A stretch of DNA of 64,000 nucleotides from Urophycis tenuis (GCA_036785325.1 JAXIVH010000015.1:7580741-7644740), one strand, 5' to 3'. Positions 12,178 through 31,814 are shown, counted from the stretch's first letter. Numbers and translations: made by a program. Notes: generated from the letters alone by a model not told the origin.

Positions 12178-12330
12178 GGTTTCAGGGTTAAGCTTTTGTT
12201 TCAGGGTTCAGTTGCAGGGTTTGGTTTTAGAGTTAGGGTTTTGATTTAGGGTTGTGGTTTGGTCTTATAGGGTTAGACTTTGGTTTTAGGTTTTCGGGTT
12301 TGGTTTCAGGGTTAAGCCCTGAGAAATTAA
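12178..12330 (+). repeat. Degenerate telomere-like GGTTTNGGGTT repeat
   Basis: About 150 bp rich in variants of GGGTT, TTAGGGTT and GGTTTCAGGGTT, such as GAGTTAGGGTTTTGATTTAGGG. It resembles decayed vertebrate telomeric TTAGGG repeat or a G-rich minisatellite and lies just outside the 3' LTR. Confidence 0.5.
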
Positions 12331-13600
12331 TAGTGGTTAGTTGAGGCCCTCCACGTGGGCTGGGGACAGAATGCAACACCAAGGATGAGGATGAGATCAT
12401 TGCCAATTATATTCAACACAGCTGCTGCAGGTGCCTGCAAACTGCACGCTGTATTTATAATGCTTTGTTAAACCTTAAAATGTTTGATCTTTAAACCAAG
12501 TAACACAGTTTATAGACAATAAATTCAATACAAATAATGCCTGGAATGAATTAGTATGAAGCTATAATTACAGGCATTACAGATGTTTGTGTTCCTTCCA
12601 AATACCCACAGGAGATGTTGAATTGTATTTGCATACATGTAGAAACAATGTATTTAATATAGCTTGCAGTGAGGCTTGGCAGGCATCTGTTAAAAAAAAA
12701 AAACTTCCATATCTAATATATGAAATCTTGTTCATAGCATTGTGTATATCAAATGCAATGACATCAAACGAGTGCATGCTGCAACTCAAGACCATTTTAA
12801 TTGAATCCTAAAATAACACAAAGTCACTTATCTGTAAGCATATCTGTAAGCCGTGGAATTCAGGGAGCACAAAAAGGGTATGCACATGTTTTTAATCACA
12901 ACGTACCAGTTCAACTATGTTGGTTAAGATGAACAGACAGATGTTTGATTCCTATCGCACACAAAAACAGCTTCCCCCTGGTTAGGTGAAGTACCCGATG
13001 TGAACAGCAACCAGTGAGGAAGTATTGTTCTGTTGGTTAGACACGTGTTCCAGAGAGCGCTGCCAGCTCACGCCTCCAGTCCTTACATCGGTCTGGATCA
13101 TAACAGAACAATCAACATTCGCAGGAAACCTGCTTCATCATCCACCGGAGGCAGATGTAATGGATGTTGTCTGTTTTTACATTAATCACATTCTGTCTCG
13201 AGGAAAGTCTGCCAAGGCATCAAATACAAAAAACCACCCAATGGATTCTCCTTTCCGATCATTAGGCCTACAGTTGGCGACTCCGAAGGGTAACTCTGAC
13301 CTGCTCATTTTGCACTCTTCCATATCCCGATCAATGTAATATTCGCTGCTTCTTAAATACTGTAGTTAATAGCTTTTTTCAAGACACACGACAATGCACT
13401 GACATTGACGGGAGGAAAACGTCTAGAAGTGCTGCGTGAACATATTAATGACCAGATCCAGTGTTGAATGACATAATGACATAATGACACGTGACAGGTA
13501 CAACAATGGGAGATGGAACATTTAAGCAATATGATGCAGGGAGAGCGAAAGAGAGAGAGAGAGCGAGAGAGCGTTATAATCCGTCTTTTCTTCCTTCCTT
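12331..13600. other. Intergenic, no gene seen
   Basis: AT-rich DNA with short chance open frames and a (GA)n run near 13548-13572. Nothing gene-like was found on either strand apart from the 3' flank of the small gene that follows. Confidence 0.4.
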
Positions 13601-13614
13601 GCTTTGTTTTTATT

Positions 13615-13821
13615 TTACTTTCCGACCATGAAATATGTTGTCCAGCGCGCCAGCAGCAAGGCCCCGAACAAAACGGTGTAACTGAACAGAACAAATTTCA
13701 GAACTTCTCGAAATGTCCGGAGGAACCTGATGGACAGCGGCTCCACATCAAAATCCATCTGGATCTTGTGCTCCTGCCCTGCCCCGCGGCTCAGGTGCTC
13801 CATGGCCTGTTTGTGTCCCAT
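13615..13821 (-). CDS. Putative 68-residue single-pass membrane microprotein
   Basis: An open frame of 68 codons with a strongly hydrophobic C-terminal helix (about residues 42-62, FVLFSYTVLFGALLLARWTT) preceded by a basic amphipathic stretch (SIRFLRTFREVLK), the pattern of a tail-anchored or type II microprotein. The initiator (13819-13821) lies four bases after a good acceptor (CTTTGTTGCAG). A matching GTAAGT donor sits at 14365-14370, so the message appears to have a spliced 5' UTR with the whole CDS in exon 2. The stop TAA is followed directly by AATAAA (13609-13614). It lies 1.4-2 kb downstream of vps33a on the same strand. I do not recognise the family. Known regulins (phospholamban, sarcolipin, myoregulin) do not match from memory. 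No function is proposed. Confidence 0.55.
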   Translation of the reverse strand: MGHKQAMEHLSRGAGQEHKIQMDFDVEPLSIRFLRTFREVLKFVLFSYTVLFGALLLARWTTYFMVGK

Positions 13822-14370
13822 CGCTCTGCAACAAAGAGGTGCATGGGGTCTGTACCTTTTTTTTCTTACTTTTGCTGCTCTACTGTTTGGATCCAGTCAA
13901 AAGTTCACTTTTTTCTTCGAATGGGATTCTCATGAAACCAGACACTCCCAAGCACTAGACAGTAAAATGTTGTTCGGCCCTGAGGTGTGCTGGTCCTTTT
14001 GGTTTATAAGTGGCAGCGCAGGATATTTATAGGAGGGCCATCAATAATGTATTTGTAAATTGCACAAAATGGCTTCAGTATTGATCTGAAACCACAATAA
14101 ATGAACTGATTTTTTTTCAAAAGGCAAATTCTAGCCAAGTTTTAAAAGCCATACATAGTACTGTGCCTACTCCTTTTTCTGTTATTTGATTCAATTTTCC
14201 CCTGAATGAATAAAAGAAAAAAAACCTAGTTTTAATAACTTCAACCACAAATACATAACAATAATTCTAAATTAACTTTCAACTCTCATCACTGCCTACA
14301 TACCACAAAGGCACAAGGGATGAAAGTTTAAACTAAAAAGCATCGAAGCAGAAGCAGAAAAGTAACTTAC

Positions 14371-14480
14371 CTTTCTTTTACTGTAATCCGTGAACAGAAT
14401 TGCTCAGTGAATGGGCTTCTATGTTTTCAGCCCAGAGACACTTTCTCAACTGAGTTGCCTTGCCCGCCTGAAGTCCTTAT
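14371..14480 (-). other. Probable non-coding first exon of the microprotein gene
   Basis: On the minus strand the sequence ends AAAAGAAAG|GTAAGTTACT, a near-perfect splice donor at 14370/14371. It pairs with the acceptor before 13825. The 5' limit (near 14480) is a guess. Confidence 0.4.
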
Positions 14481-15261
14481 AGCAGAGGAGGAGCCCCAAG
14501 CTATTTAACAGTTTGAAAGCCCAGGGGGGTTTTCCAAATGGAAGGTTAAGCCATACAGTGCACCTGCTCCTCAAAAAAAAAAATCTACTTTAAATTCTAT
14601 TCTGATCCAAGTCACCATGCAAACATTGCCTTGGCAGAAAAAAAAGTCACAGGCTGTTTGCCTCAACATCCACCAACACGCTTGTCAAAATGTAACTGGC
14701 AACCCGTGAGAATCTCTGCCCATAAGAGCAAGGCACGGATGGGTCTATTGATTGCGAAAAGACACCAACGTCGTTTTTTTTTTTTTCCCCCCCTGCGCTG
14801 TTATCATCTACCGGAACACGCAGCAAATGGCTTCCTAATTCAATCAGTGTCCTGTGCTGTCAGATCACGTGCTGCTATAGGCTGGCTTCTTCCAGACAGC
14901 AGAGGGCCATTATCGGCTGATCGGGGGCCTGTTACAGAGCTAATTGCTCCTTCAGAGGGCTGGGGGATGTGGTGATGGATACACTCCCATCCGCTCCTCC
15001 CTTCTCCTTAGCCTGCTCTTGGGGAGAGAGATGCACACACTGTATGACATTATTATGATATTATTATTAAGAAGAAAAAGGAAGGTTAGTAGTTCGGGCA
15101 ATAGTAATATTTACTTCAGTTATAACATGTGGAACCTCAAAACTGCTAAACTCTTACAGAAATTACCACATTCGTAGGAATGGATTCCACTGATTAATTC
15201 AGTACATGTATTTGCAAAACTGAAATAAGGCCAAAAGAGTCCTTCGTTCTCATTAGTTCTT

Positions 15262-15267
15262 TTTATT
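15262..15267 (-). terminator. Candidate poly(A) signal of vps33a
   Basis: AATAAA on the minus strand (TTTATT at 15262-15267), about 420 bp past the vps33a stop codon. The 3' UTR between them includes an A-rich/T-rich run at 15557-15588. Confidence 0.45.
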
Positions 15268-15684
15268 TGAACCATCTCAAAAATCGGCAATTTGATTCCA
15301 TTTTCTAAACGTTCCATCATAACTCTATCAACATATATACAGCATCCATAACAGGCACACCAGCCCCAGAGAACAAGCTTTAAAAAAAAAAACAGACAAA
15401 CTCATTGTGGGCGTGTGCAGTGACAGAAACATCAGAGAGCAGAACCGGGCCGTTGCGTGGCTCGCAGACAACGACCGGCCGTGACCCGCGTCTGCTTCGC
15501 CGGTCGGCAGACACACATCAATCGGACACCTGCAGCACACAGAAGGCAAAACTACAACAAAAAAAAAAAGAAAAAAAAAAAAAAAAGGCAGGCCCCCCAG
15601 GTTGCCGCGGCTTTGATGCGGCCCAGGTGTGCTGGGGCCTCCCCCCCCCCCCCCTTCCCCGCCACGGCAGCGGCCGGGGGGGCC

Positions 15685-21912
<6,228 letters not shown>

Positions 21913-24227
21913 TTTTACTCTGCAGAGGAAAACATGGGGAGGTCAGGTGACCTGGCCGTCACGTTAGGCGCGGTCGTCATGTGACTGATGCAGAGCAACA
22001 CATTCTGGTGTTTCTCGGCTATTTCTTCATAAGTATCATAGCCATTGGTGCTTCGTTTATTTGTGTCGAATGTTAAAGTCTTTATATATAAATATAAACA
22101 ATTAGCTGTTCTCGACACTTCGCGATAGGCGGAGTATAGAATTTGCATAGATAGAGCGTTTATTTGGTGTAATTAATTATTTGTCCTTTAGATGGCAGAA
22201 TATCCCTACAGGAGCCCAGAGCAAAGGCCGAGTGCAATCTGAATATCTTTAAAACGTGATATCATTGCCTGTGATTATTTGGCGTAAAATCGTAGTTCTT
22301 AAAATCTTAATTGGATATGTTGTTGAGGGAATTTAGGGAAATATTATAACACCTATAACCTACAATAGATTTATTTGATGATTGTTTTTTGTTTGGTAGT
22401 TTGTTTGTTAGTTTGTTTGTGATTCTGTTGGGTTTATATAGTATATGGGTATATACGACTTATAAGGCAATGTATTATTAAATAAAATAAAAAAAAGATA
22501 TTATTATGTTGTGTATGTATTGTGTTGTCTTTTTTAATATTATTAGTATTTAAAAAAAAAATCACCTAAAGTTGAAGCTCAGACTCCAGTTTCATCAAAC
22601 GTGACACAACATTCCGTGCAACACATATGTCATGCTGTTACAGTTAACCAATAGATGGCGAGATTTAAGAAGCAACTCATCGAATTCAAGATTATTGCTA
22701 GTGTCAAAATCCAAATATTTGTATTTTTTTCCACTACAACCAGTTTTAACGCCAATCACACAGGTAATACATTGGATTCAGCAACACGTTATTTACATGT
22801 CTACCTATAAGCATCAATTGGGTATCACTCCAGATGCAGGGGTTTCCATGCCCGGGTACCAAGGGCTTGTCATTCTTCACGGAGGATAGAGAGAGAGAGG
22901 GAGAGAGATACAGAGAGGGAGGGAGAGAGAGCCCACGCAGCAGAGATCACCTGTGCCTCGAGTGAGTGCGCGAGTGAGAGAGTGAGTGAGTGTTTGACGA
23001 TTTGAATACGTTATACCCAAGTACTCCTATAAGCACGTTTTGGTGACTGGCCACCATGCGCAATGACTGACCTGCTGGCTGGTTGGAGCCGTATGCTGCA
23101 CAAGATCCTAGTCCGCATCACTCGCTGACAGCTCATACTCAGAGCAGCCTGCTGGATTCTTTCAGGTAGAGTATGGTTTCATTCCTTTTCACTCAACATT
23201 GCGTTCTCCTCATCCTGAATCACGGAGAGCCATACTGCAGGTGGCCAAGGTGCTCCGTGAATTACAAGTTTGCTTTTACGCATTGAATGAATTCACCGTT
23301 TCATTCATAACAGACGGGGTTGGGGGATATTACCCGCCACACCACACATAGTACAGCGATTTTAATTATAACAGCATTATAGTAAAAAATCGGATGATTC
23401 ACACATGAGAGATCATTTGTCATTTAAAAGAAAACGAGTATAGCTTTTTTTTTTTTCGCCATGTTTCAGGTTTTATAAGGTGGCGTGTCTGCTGTGTTGT
23501 GTTGTGTTGCGATTTCTGTGTATGGATGGGAAGCTCATGTGTGTAACGATAAGCCAATTAAATCAGTGTACGTAGTCAATGTAGCAATGGTGATTCTAAA
23601 GAGGAAAAAAAAACGTCCGCCGTTATTGCTTCGATATGAAAACGAAACCCGGTGGTTGCCAGCACTCTCGCAACAAGGGTGCACATCTGTTGTAGGAAAA
23701 CACAAACCTGGTGGTAAGTCATTTGGGAGACTGTGCTTGCGGTCCCTGGGCGTTGCTGCAGGATTTTAAGCGCGCACATTGGGGCTTGACAAGGCTGCAT
23801 TACGGTTTCAAAAGCCTCTCTAGGCAGCCTCAGCTTCCAGTCGTGCCATGGGACAGTTGACATCTTACTTGTGACCATAACCCTTCCTGCGCCCATGCAG
23901 TCTGTTCAACTTAACTGGGATGAGATCAGAGTGCTACAACACTACAGCCAGAGGATCATTTTCTCAGAACATAACCAATGTTTGCCACCAGCCGTCCCCA
24001 TAAAGAGCCCAGAGTGAGACTGAAGGAAGGGAACGCGGCTGGAATACGCCCCCTTTTCTTCCAGCATCTCTTACTCATTCCGGGGACCTGAGGCATGGGA
24101 TTGACATGGGGGAGGGGGGAGAGGAGCTGAATGAAGGGGCTGGAGATATCTGCAGCTGCCTGCTCTCACGAGCAACCACCCTGACCTCGGTCGGACGACA
24201 CCCTTTTGCTGCTGTTCCTCCGCTTTT

Positions 24228-24350
24228 CCCCCCCCCCCCCCCCCCCCCCCCCCCACTCTCTCTCTCTCTCTCTCATTCCTCCTCTTTTTCGCTCTCCCTC
24301 CCTCCCCCCTCCTGTGCTCTCTCCATCCCCCCCCCCCCCCCATCTCTCTC
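24228..24350. repeat. C-homopolymer and (CT)n pyrimidine tract
   Basis: A run of more than 25 C, then (CT)n, then a second C run at about 24328-24340, ending at a CTCCACAG sequence that could serve as a splice acceptor. Confidence 0.85.
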
Positions 24351-24904
24351 CACAGCCTATACCTCAGGAGCTACACGCTGTGCCAGCAGGACGGAGCTAA
24401 ATATACCAGGAAAGAGGGAGAATGGAACAGAAATGGGCAGAGCGATAATACAGGCAGGCAGAATAGCAATAGGTTTGTTGTCTCATACATGCCCAGGGCA
24501 ACGCGGATATGGGGAGATTGAGAGGAGGGGAGAGGCAAGGCAAAAAGGCAAAAGATGAGGGTGGGGGGGGGGGGTGGGTTGGGGCGGTGGAGGAATGAAG
24601 TAAGTGCTCTGCACGCTAACTGCATAATTTAAAGCTTACAGATAGGCAGCCAGACCTACGATCCCACGTCATGGGCTTGTTTGCCGTCTTCTGGGGGGGA
24701 AAAGGCCTTCTGGTCTTTAATTTGATTCTATTTCTAGACCTGGTTGGAATCAATCAGGCAAGATGCCTTATTTTGGAGTAACGAAGAATCCTCCTTCATT
24801 GCGTGTGACGCAGGAGGCTGCCGGACAAGCCATTGATGCTGGCGTGGAATCAATGGGTGTTTTACATGTAGATACGTTGGGTTTGTATTGGATACACTCA
24901 CACG

Positions 24905-24945
24905 TATACAAGCACACACACACGCACACACACACAAGCACACAC

Positions 24946-24984
<39 letters not shown>

Positions 24985-25037
24985 CGCATACACACTCACA
25001 CACACATACGCATACACACACACACACACTCACACAC

Positions 25038-25080
<43 letters not shown>

Positions 25081-25515
25081 TATACGTAACCCATTCAAGC
25101 ACTACACACATGGACATACACACAAACACACACAAAACACTGAAGCACAATGCACACACACACACAGGCACACATGCATGCACAACCACATATATATTCA
25201 AGCACAACCCACACACGCATACAAACACACACACACACATGCACACATACACACATGCACACACACACACATTCCCAACAACACATTCAAGCACAACCCA
25301 CACACACACACACACACGTGCACAAATACGCACACACATACACACACGTGCACACACACACATTCCAACAACACATTCAAGCACAACCCACACACACATG
25401 TACACACACATACACAACAACACATTCAAGCACACACGCACACATGCACACACACATACACAACAACACATTCAAGCACACACGCACACGTGGCTCACAC
25501 ACACATGCACACACT
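24905..25515. repeat. Imperfect (CA)n region with higher-order repeat
   Basis: About 600 bp of CA-rich DNA. From about 25090 a longer unit containing CATTCAAGCACAACCCACAC recurs about six times, separated by variable CA tracts, so this is a compound minisatellite rather than a simple microsatellite. Confidence 0.85.
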
Positions 25516-26459
25516 GTATTTAATCATTCTGATTTCCTCTGATCTTGCTGTTACCATGGCCACAGTTGGTAAAGGTATAAATCCACCCCACCTTGTATTC
25601 TTCATCATCCGTAACGAAAATGTGAGCTACAAACGCACATCCCGTCGCGTGTGGACCACCGGTGTGCCCATGTTCTGGTGCGTAGCTGTCGACGCGTGTG
25701 TGTGTGTGTATGTTTTGTGAGCAATCATTCCATTATCCCTCGCTCCGAACGGGAGTGGCTGTCCACCACACCACTCGCAGCGGGCTACGGCCTGAGATTC
25801 AATTCATTAGCGGAAATCTCAGCCCTGACACCTATGATTAGATCTCGGCCGACACTCGCTGGTGTATTGCGGAGGACAGAGGAGATTAATGTGGCCTTTA
25901 AGCACATTCTCCCTGGAGAGGCGAGACTTGGCATTCAAAACCATCTTTTCAATTGTCTTCGGGGCCGGTCGATGGCGGCTCTTGGCGCGGCGAGATAAGC
26001 GCGACGCGACGACAACCTTTTCACCGGGGGGGGGGGGGTGGGTCAGCCGCTCGCCATCGTTCCCTCGGAAAGAAGGGTTTCTTTTGGGGGGGGTGAAATG
26101 CAAAGAAATGCAAATGAAAATCGCTTTCCTCCGCTGCCGTCACTGCCGGACCCCCACCCTGGACGCTCTGTTGACGTTCCCGTTCGGTGGACCACGCGGG
26201 GGGGTGGGGGTGGGGGGGGGGGGGGGGTATCTGGGCGTTGCAGACTCCCCACAGGATCAGAGAGTAGGATAACACCGCTTCGTCTGGCATCACACTCAGG
26301 CCGTGGTACCAGACGGAAGCTTGTTGTTGTTGTTGTTGTGTTGTGTGTGGCATGGTGCTGCCAGCCTCGTCGCAGTGCTTGTTTGCAAACAGAGATCTAG
26401 TGGCATGGAGGGGGGGGGGGAATAGGGCTGCTTGGTGCCCACTAGTTCACTGTCCAGAC

Positions 26460-26635
26460 GATGGAGCCCAGGGCGGGGTGGGGGTGATGGGAGTGGTGGG
26501 GAGTGATGGGGGTGGGTGGGGGTGATGGAGTGGTGGGGGTGGTGGTGGTGGTGGGGGCGGTGGGGGCGGTGGGGGTGGTGGGGGTGATGGGGGGTGGTGG
26601 TGGTGGGGGTGGGGGTGGTAGGGGTGGTGGTGCGG
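26460..26635 (+). repeat. GGGGTGGTGG-rich tract with G-quadruplex potential
   Basis: About 170 bp of plus-strand GGTGGGGGTGATGG-type repeat with dozens of G-triplets, plus further G runs at 26028-26038, 26200-26227 and 26410-26420. It lies in the rph3a upstream region. Confidence 0.85.
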
Positions 26636-29600
26636 GAGCAGAACAAGTACCTCATTCCCATAGCGGGCTTCTGCTGCTGGGGACGAGCCGATGATGGATC
26701 CCGGTGGAGCGTGGCGGTGTATCACCTGACGAAAACCCCCTCATGCAAAACCAACACGTTGCAAACACGCGACCAAGAAGTGTTTTTTTCATTTAAGTTT
26801 TGCCTGACACGGTGCAGACTTGACCGGGCTTTGTTGTGTGAACCGTCACCCACCTACCTACGGCCCTCTGGGCGGTTCACTCGCCTTCTCGTGGATGGGG
26901 GGGGGGGGGGCGGTGAATCAGAGCCGGGGTCCGACCTAGACCAGGCATTAAATCTGGCGGCCCCACCTTTCAGTTTCAGGACGTGGCGGGAATGAGCGAT
27001 GAAGTGTTTAAAAAGAGACCCTGATTGGAGCCTTTCGCTCCACCTCACAGTTATGTTAATTCTTCAAAGACATTTCATTTGTAGGATTCTTTTTTTTTTA
27101 TGTGCGTCCCTTGCTACTCCTTTTTTTTGTAAAAGACAAAAAAAAGGTGCTGGAATAATGCGTGACGCATTATGTGATGTTTATACTTTATTTTAGCTGG
27201 AGTGTGTTTTTTTTTTTTTTCACGAATGGCGCCCAGTCCTGTGGGCAGGGGCGGCCATGATGGCTCAGCAAAGCAGGGCTTGGGTGGGGGTGGGGTGGGT
27301 GGGGTGAGGGGGGGGGGGGGGGGGGGGGGGGTCCCTACATGGTCCTTCCTGTTTATTCTCCAGCCAAGTGGAACCTGAATGATGCCTCCTACCTAAATGT
27401 CTTTGAGAGGACCTCTAGCCATTTCGGACCTAAGAACGCCACCACAGATGGCTTCGCAGATGGTCCCCGGGACCATAATAGAAAAGGCAAGGAGAAAAAA
27501 ACGAATCACAAATTTCCTCATGTTATGTATTAGAAAAGAACATGTTTTTTTTTTTTTCCTTTTTCTCGATACTCCATTCTCATGCCAGCGAGCGAGACAC
27601 ATTCCCACAGCCCAAACAAATGCCTTCCACTCCAGCTCCCCCTATGTTTTATGGCTCACGCAAAACAATCTCTTCCTTCCCACACCTCACACACACACAC
27701 ACGCTCGCCTTGAAAAAGAAATCTGGCTGATCAAAGACTCAACTCTAGCACAATATGCTAATGCATTGAAAACGCGGAGCCGCGGCGCGGGGCGAATGTA
27801 GAACTGACAAGCAAGGAGCTTTGCTGCTGTAAATAATTAAGAAACGCTGAGTGATGCTTCTCTCCTGCAGTCAACAGTGACTTGGTGCAGTGCTTAACTG
27901 GTCCCCGCGTTCCCCGCGTCCAGTCCTCAGTGGGGCTCTTGGTTTCCCTTTCACGCGGCTCCCCCGCGTCCCCTGTTCCCGCGCCCGGTAGCCATCGAGA
28001 GAGGGACCCAAAGCTAGGCCGCGTCGCGTATGAGATGTTCCGTCAGACCGGCTGTCAGAAAAAGTACAACAACAAAAAAGATGAATGGCCGATAACTGCG
28101 CCGGTCCTACGTGTCTGCTTTCGCACGCCAGCCGTAACGTTTGCAGACTTTTCGACTCAATGAAAGACTTGCGCTTTTTTTTTTTTTCAGTTGAACTGAT
28201 TTTGCATTCTAGTTGATTGTTGTAGCTCGTTGTACAGTGATGTTTTCTTGGGGGGGGGGGGGGGGGGGGGGATTGCTGTGGTGTTTTCAAACATCGTGTC
28301 TGCTGCTTCTAAAAACAGAACAAAGCTGAAACTGATGGAGCGCTGGTGAGGAATGAAAAACCTGCCAGGGTACACGGCACGCACTGCATTCATTTGCTTT
28401 AAGTAATTCAGTGCACCTCAGCCACAAAAACAGAAAAGTAATCAAAGCTTTTATGTCCCGGGCATAGCTTTGTTTGCCAACCTGCTTCTCATTCATTCAT
28501 TTTCTTTTTCAACTATGCAGGTTCGAATTGAACACTGCGAATGAGATCCCACAGATCTAAAAGAGGGTGATTATACAATTTAAATAATCTAATTAATGAA
28601 ATCCAGTGACTTCTGCCAACCTGGGCTCCTTGGACGTGGATTTCCGGAGCCAGAGTTTAGTCAACCTTTGCTCTCAGGGGCCTCTCTTGGCATTGGCCTG
28701 GATGATTTAATTGCCAGGAGGACCTTACTGCATTACCCAGTGACAGCAGCATCAGTCTGGCCGCCCCGTCATTGTTTCTGCTTTGTGGGGAGCTTGACGG
28801 AAAAGGGGTCGGGATGTTTGTGAAGGGCAGCACATGACAGCGCGCGGTGAAAAATGCCTGTTTCAAGCCGAACCCATTTCGTTTTTTATTGGGAGACAGA
28901 GGGCAGTATGATCGGTTACAACCTTTAGTCATGGCTAATAAATACGTTCCACAAATAAATGCCACGGCCACGAGTATTATAGAAATGTAATTTGCCAAAT
29001 TGATTAATTTGGATACTTTCCAGCCCCCAATGCAATTTCTTTCCTTTTTTTCCCCTAAGTGACTGGGAGAAATCGCTGACTAGCGTGTCACGTCGGCCCA
29101 AAGGGAGTCTGCAGCAGCACATTGTAATGGCTATTACAGCTGCCGAGATGGGTAGCGTCGGCGCTGGGAACTAGCGCCCGCGGCTAAACCCCATCCAGGA
29201 GTCATGAATACATAACTGGGCTCCGAACCTAGGTAACACAATGGGAATTCGGCGCTGATACATTATTAATCAAAGCGCCGGCGTATCGAGGGGCTGTGCA
29301 TTGTTTTTTAGAATTTCATTAACCCACTTAAGACATATTTCCGTGGATGGCAAGGGAATTGGTGCCCTGAAAAAAAATCGAGTACGGCTACCGAAGTGTA
29401 GGGGCACGGTACAGAATGGTTTACTGACAAAGTTTCATTATTATAAGTATGGCAACCTCGGGCCATTTCGTGGGAGACTGCTATCAATACCCTGCGCCGT
29501 ATACATCGTTGCTCACTGCTGTAACCCTTCAAATTGACCCCTATGGAGAAAAAAAAGCCCCTCATAGGGGCCACTGTAAGGCTATACCATGCATGTATCA

Positions 29601-31027
29601 TCGGTCTCCCTTCCCCTGCCCCCGAGAGTCCAGGAACGCGGATCGATGATGATCTGAGCCGGTTCAATCCATCGATCGCTTCCTGCTCCGCTGTCCACGG
29701 CACAACGCCCGACACAACGCACACCGGCCTCCCCCCCCCTCCCGTGTAGCGTGGCATCGTCTTAAGTGTCTCACACATACACACGCAGAGAACCAGGCGA
29801 GGCAGCGGTGGCGGCGGCACACACACACACACACCCGGCGTGCTGGTTTTCCTCTGTCACGTTTTGTGCATCTCAGACACCGCGGACCCAGAAGCGGCCT
29901 ACAGGCGGGGCGGGCGGCCCGGCGACGCAATGCAATCAACGACTCTTTGCGGCTGCACGCTCCTTAAGTGCCGCGCGAGCAAACGACACAATGCAGAGTG
30001 GCTGTGGGAATCACGGGGCGATCGGGGGTCGCTTGTTTGTGGCGGCGGCGGCGGCGGTGTCGCCGAGCGCACAGTGGGCACGGTTGCCGCGGTAACGCGT
30101 CAATTCGCCGGTGGTTTAAAAAAATTAAAAAAAATAAACAAAAAAGAAAGGGACAGGGGACAGCCCCACAGGTGTGTCCAGGTGGGTGGTTAACAGAGTC
30201 TTAATGAGGCCCACCGCTTGGTGGAGAATGGCCGCCGTTGCGTCCCTCGAATAATAACCGTTGTAGTAAAACAGCGGGGGGGGTGACTCACTGACTACGG
30301 TGTCGCTTGGGGAACAGGGAATTGTGCCCAATCGCCCCCATCCACCACAACCATCCACCACCGCCACCACCATGCACCACCCCCACCGCCACCATGCACC
30401 ACCCCCACCATTACCACCCCTCCAAATGACACACAGATGCAGATTTTATTGACTTTCGTGTTACTCCCCTTGAGTGAGTTTCAGGTCGCCTAATTGGTGG
30501 ACTCTAACCCGCACCCCTTCCCCTAAGTATTAATATATCATAGTTAACGATAAAGGAGTCAAAGGCAGGTGGGGGTTTTTTTTTTGGTCAACAAAGGAAA
30601 TTGAACTGAATCGACACTTCCTTTATGTCCTCCAGCTTTCTCAGCGTGCTCCCGTGTGTGATGCAGCACTTTCCGCGCCAGATTCATAACGTAATTCCCC
30701 CATAACAATTACTTAGCCCCACTTGGTCGAGCGCCACCGTTCTGTCACCGAAGGTTTCTTGATTTCTTATCCCGCCGCCTCCAGACCGAGGCGTAGGAAA
30801 CGGACCGCCGGGTCTTAGACACGGCCCGGGGCTCGGTGAGGTCAGTGAACTCGGTCCCTGACCGGTCTGGTTCCTGTCTGAGAGCAATCACGTAACACCG
30901 CTATTAATACACCCAGTGAGAAGTTGTTTGGTAGATGGCTCCTTGCCATACATACATCTATTTATTAACTTTTTGTAGATTCAAGTCAAGACATTTTAAA
31001 GGTTGACGCATTAAAAAAAAACTCAGT

Positions 31028-31147
31028 GTTCGAACCCACAGCCGACGGCGATGTCGACCGACGCCGCTCGTTTCCGAGACCCCGGAGAGCCTTGCCTGAG
31101 CTCTCCGAAGGGGGGGAGGGGCGTCGGCCGTTGGTTGTGGGTTCGAA
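31028..31147. repeat. Inverted repeat with B-box-like arms and an inner hairpin
   Basis: Arms GTTCGAACCCACAGCCGACG (from 31028) and its near-complement ending GTTGTGGGTTCGAAC (31127-31147) pair over 21 bp with two wobble-type mismatches. Inside, CGGAGAGC (31083-31090) pairs perfectly with GCTCTCCG (31100-31107). The segment is followed by a 12-bp repeat (GCCATCGCTAAC, three copies, about 31177-31212). Confidence 0.6.
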
Positions 31148-31814
31148 CGCTGGCTATCAATTTAATCTGTTGAACGCCATTGCTAACGCCATCGCTAACG
31201 CCATCGCTAACGAGATTCCCGGCGTCGACGGGGGACGTGCTCCTCCTCCTCCCCACTGGCCGCCGGTGTCTCGCGTCCTGCGTCGGCGGCCGACGCTCTG
31301 GCTGGGGAAGGGCGCCAGTCCGTGAGCTGTTCCGCCACAAAGGGTTCTGTCTTCACCACGCGCCAGACGGGGGCGTCGCCGCGCCGCACCGCCACGCCGC
31401 CACGCAGCCAAAGCGCGGGAGTATTTATAGCCGTGTGTTTTCTTTTCATTTGTTTTGATCGCAATCTTCATCTCTGACTTCTCTATCTCTCCGGTGATCG
31501 GTGTCAGGTGTCAATCCGAAGCCGGTCGCACGAGCCTTCATGAAATATTCAAACCCGGTGGTCGTTGATGTTGATATTGTGAATAGAGACTCGGCTCTTC
31601 TGATTGTGATGTGCGAAAGGTGATTTCTGACGTGTGTCATCGAGTGCGTAGCGGAGACACGCTGTGACACCAAAACAAAAAAAAAGCATGCGTTTAAAAA
31701 AAAACTGCTACAAGAGGTGGTTAAGAAGTTTCCACTGTTGTACTCCAATGTCTCCATTCATCAGCCCATAGGTCAGCATGAGAAAGAGAATGTTGTATGT
31801 CCAGTTGGTCTCAC

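Noticed and set aside
27358..27535. TCTCCAG followed by an open frame AKWNLNDASYLNVF
   Set aside because: Looked like an exon start, but no donor with coding continuation and no family match; could at most be a non-coding exon.
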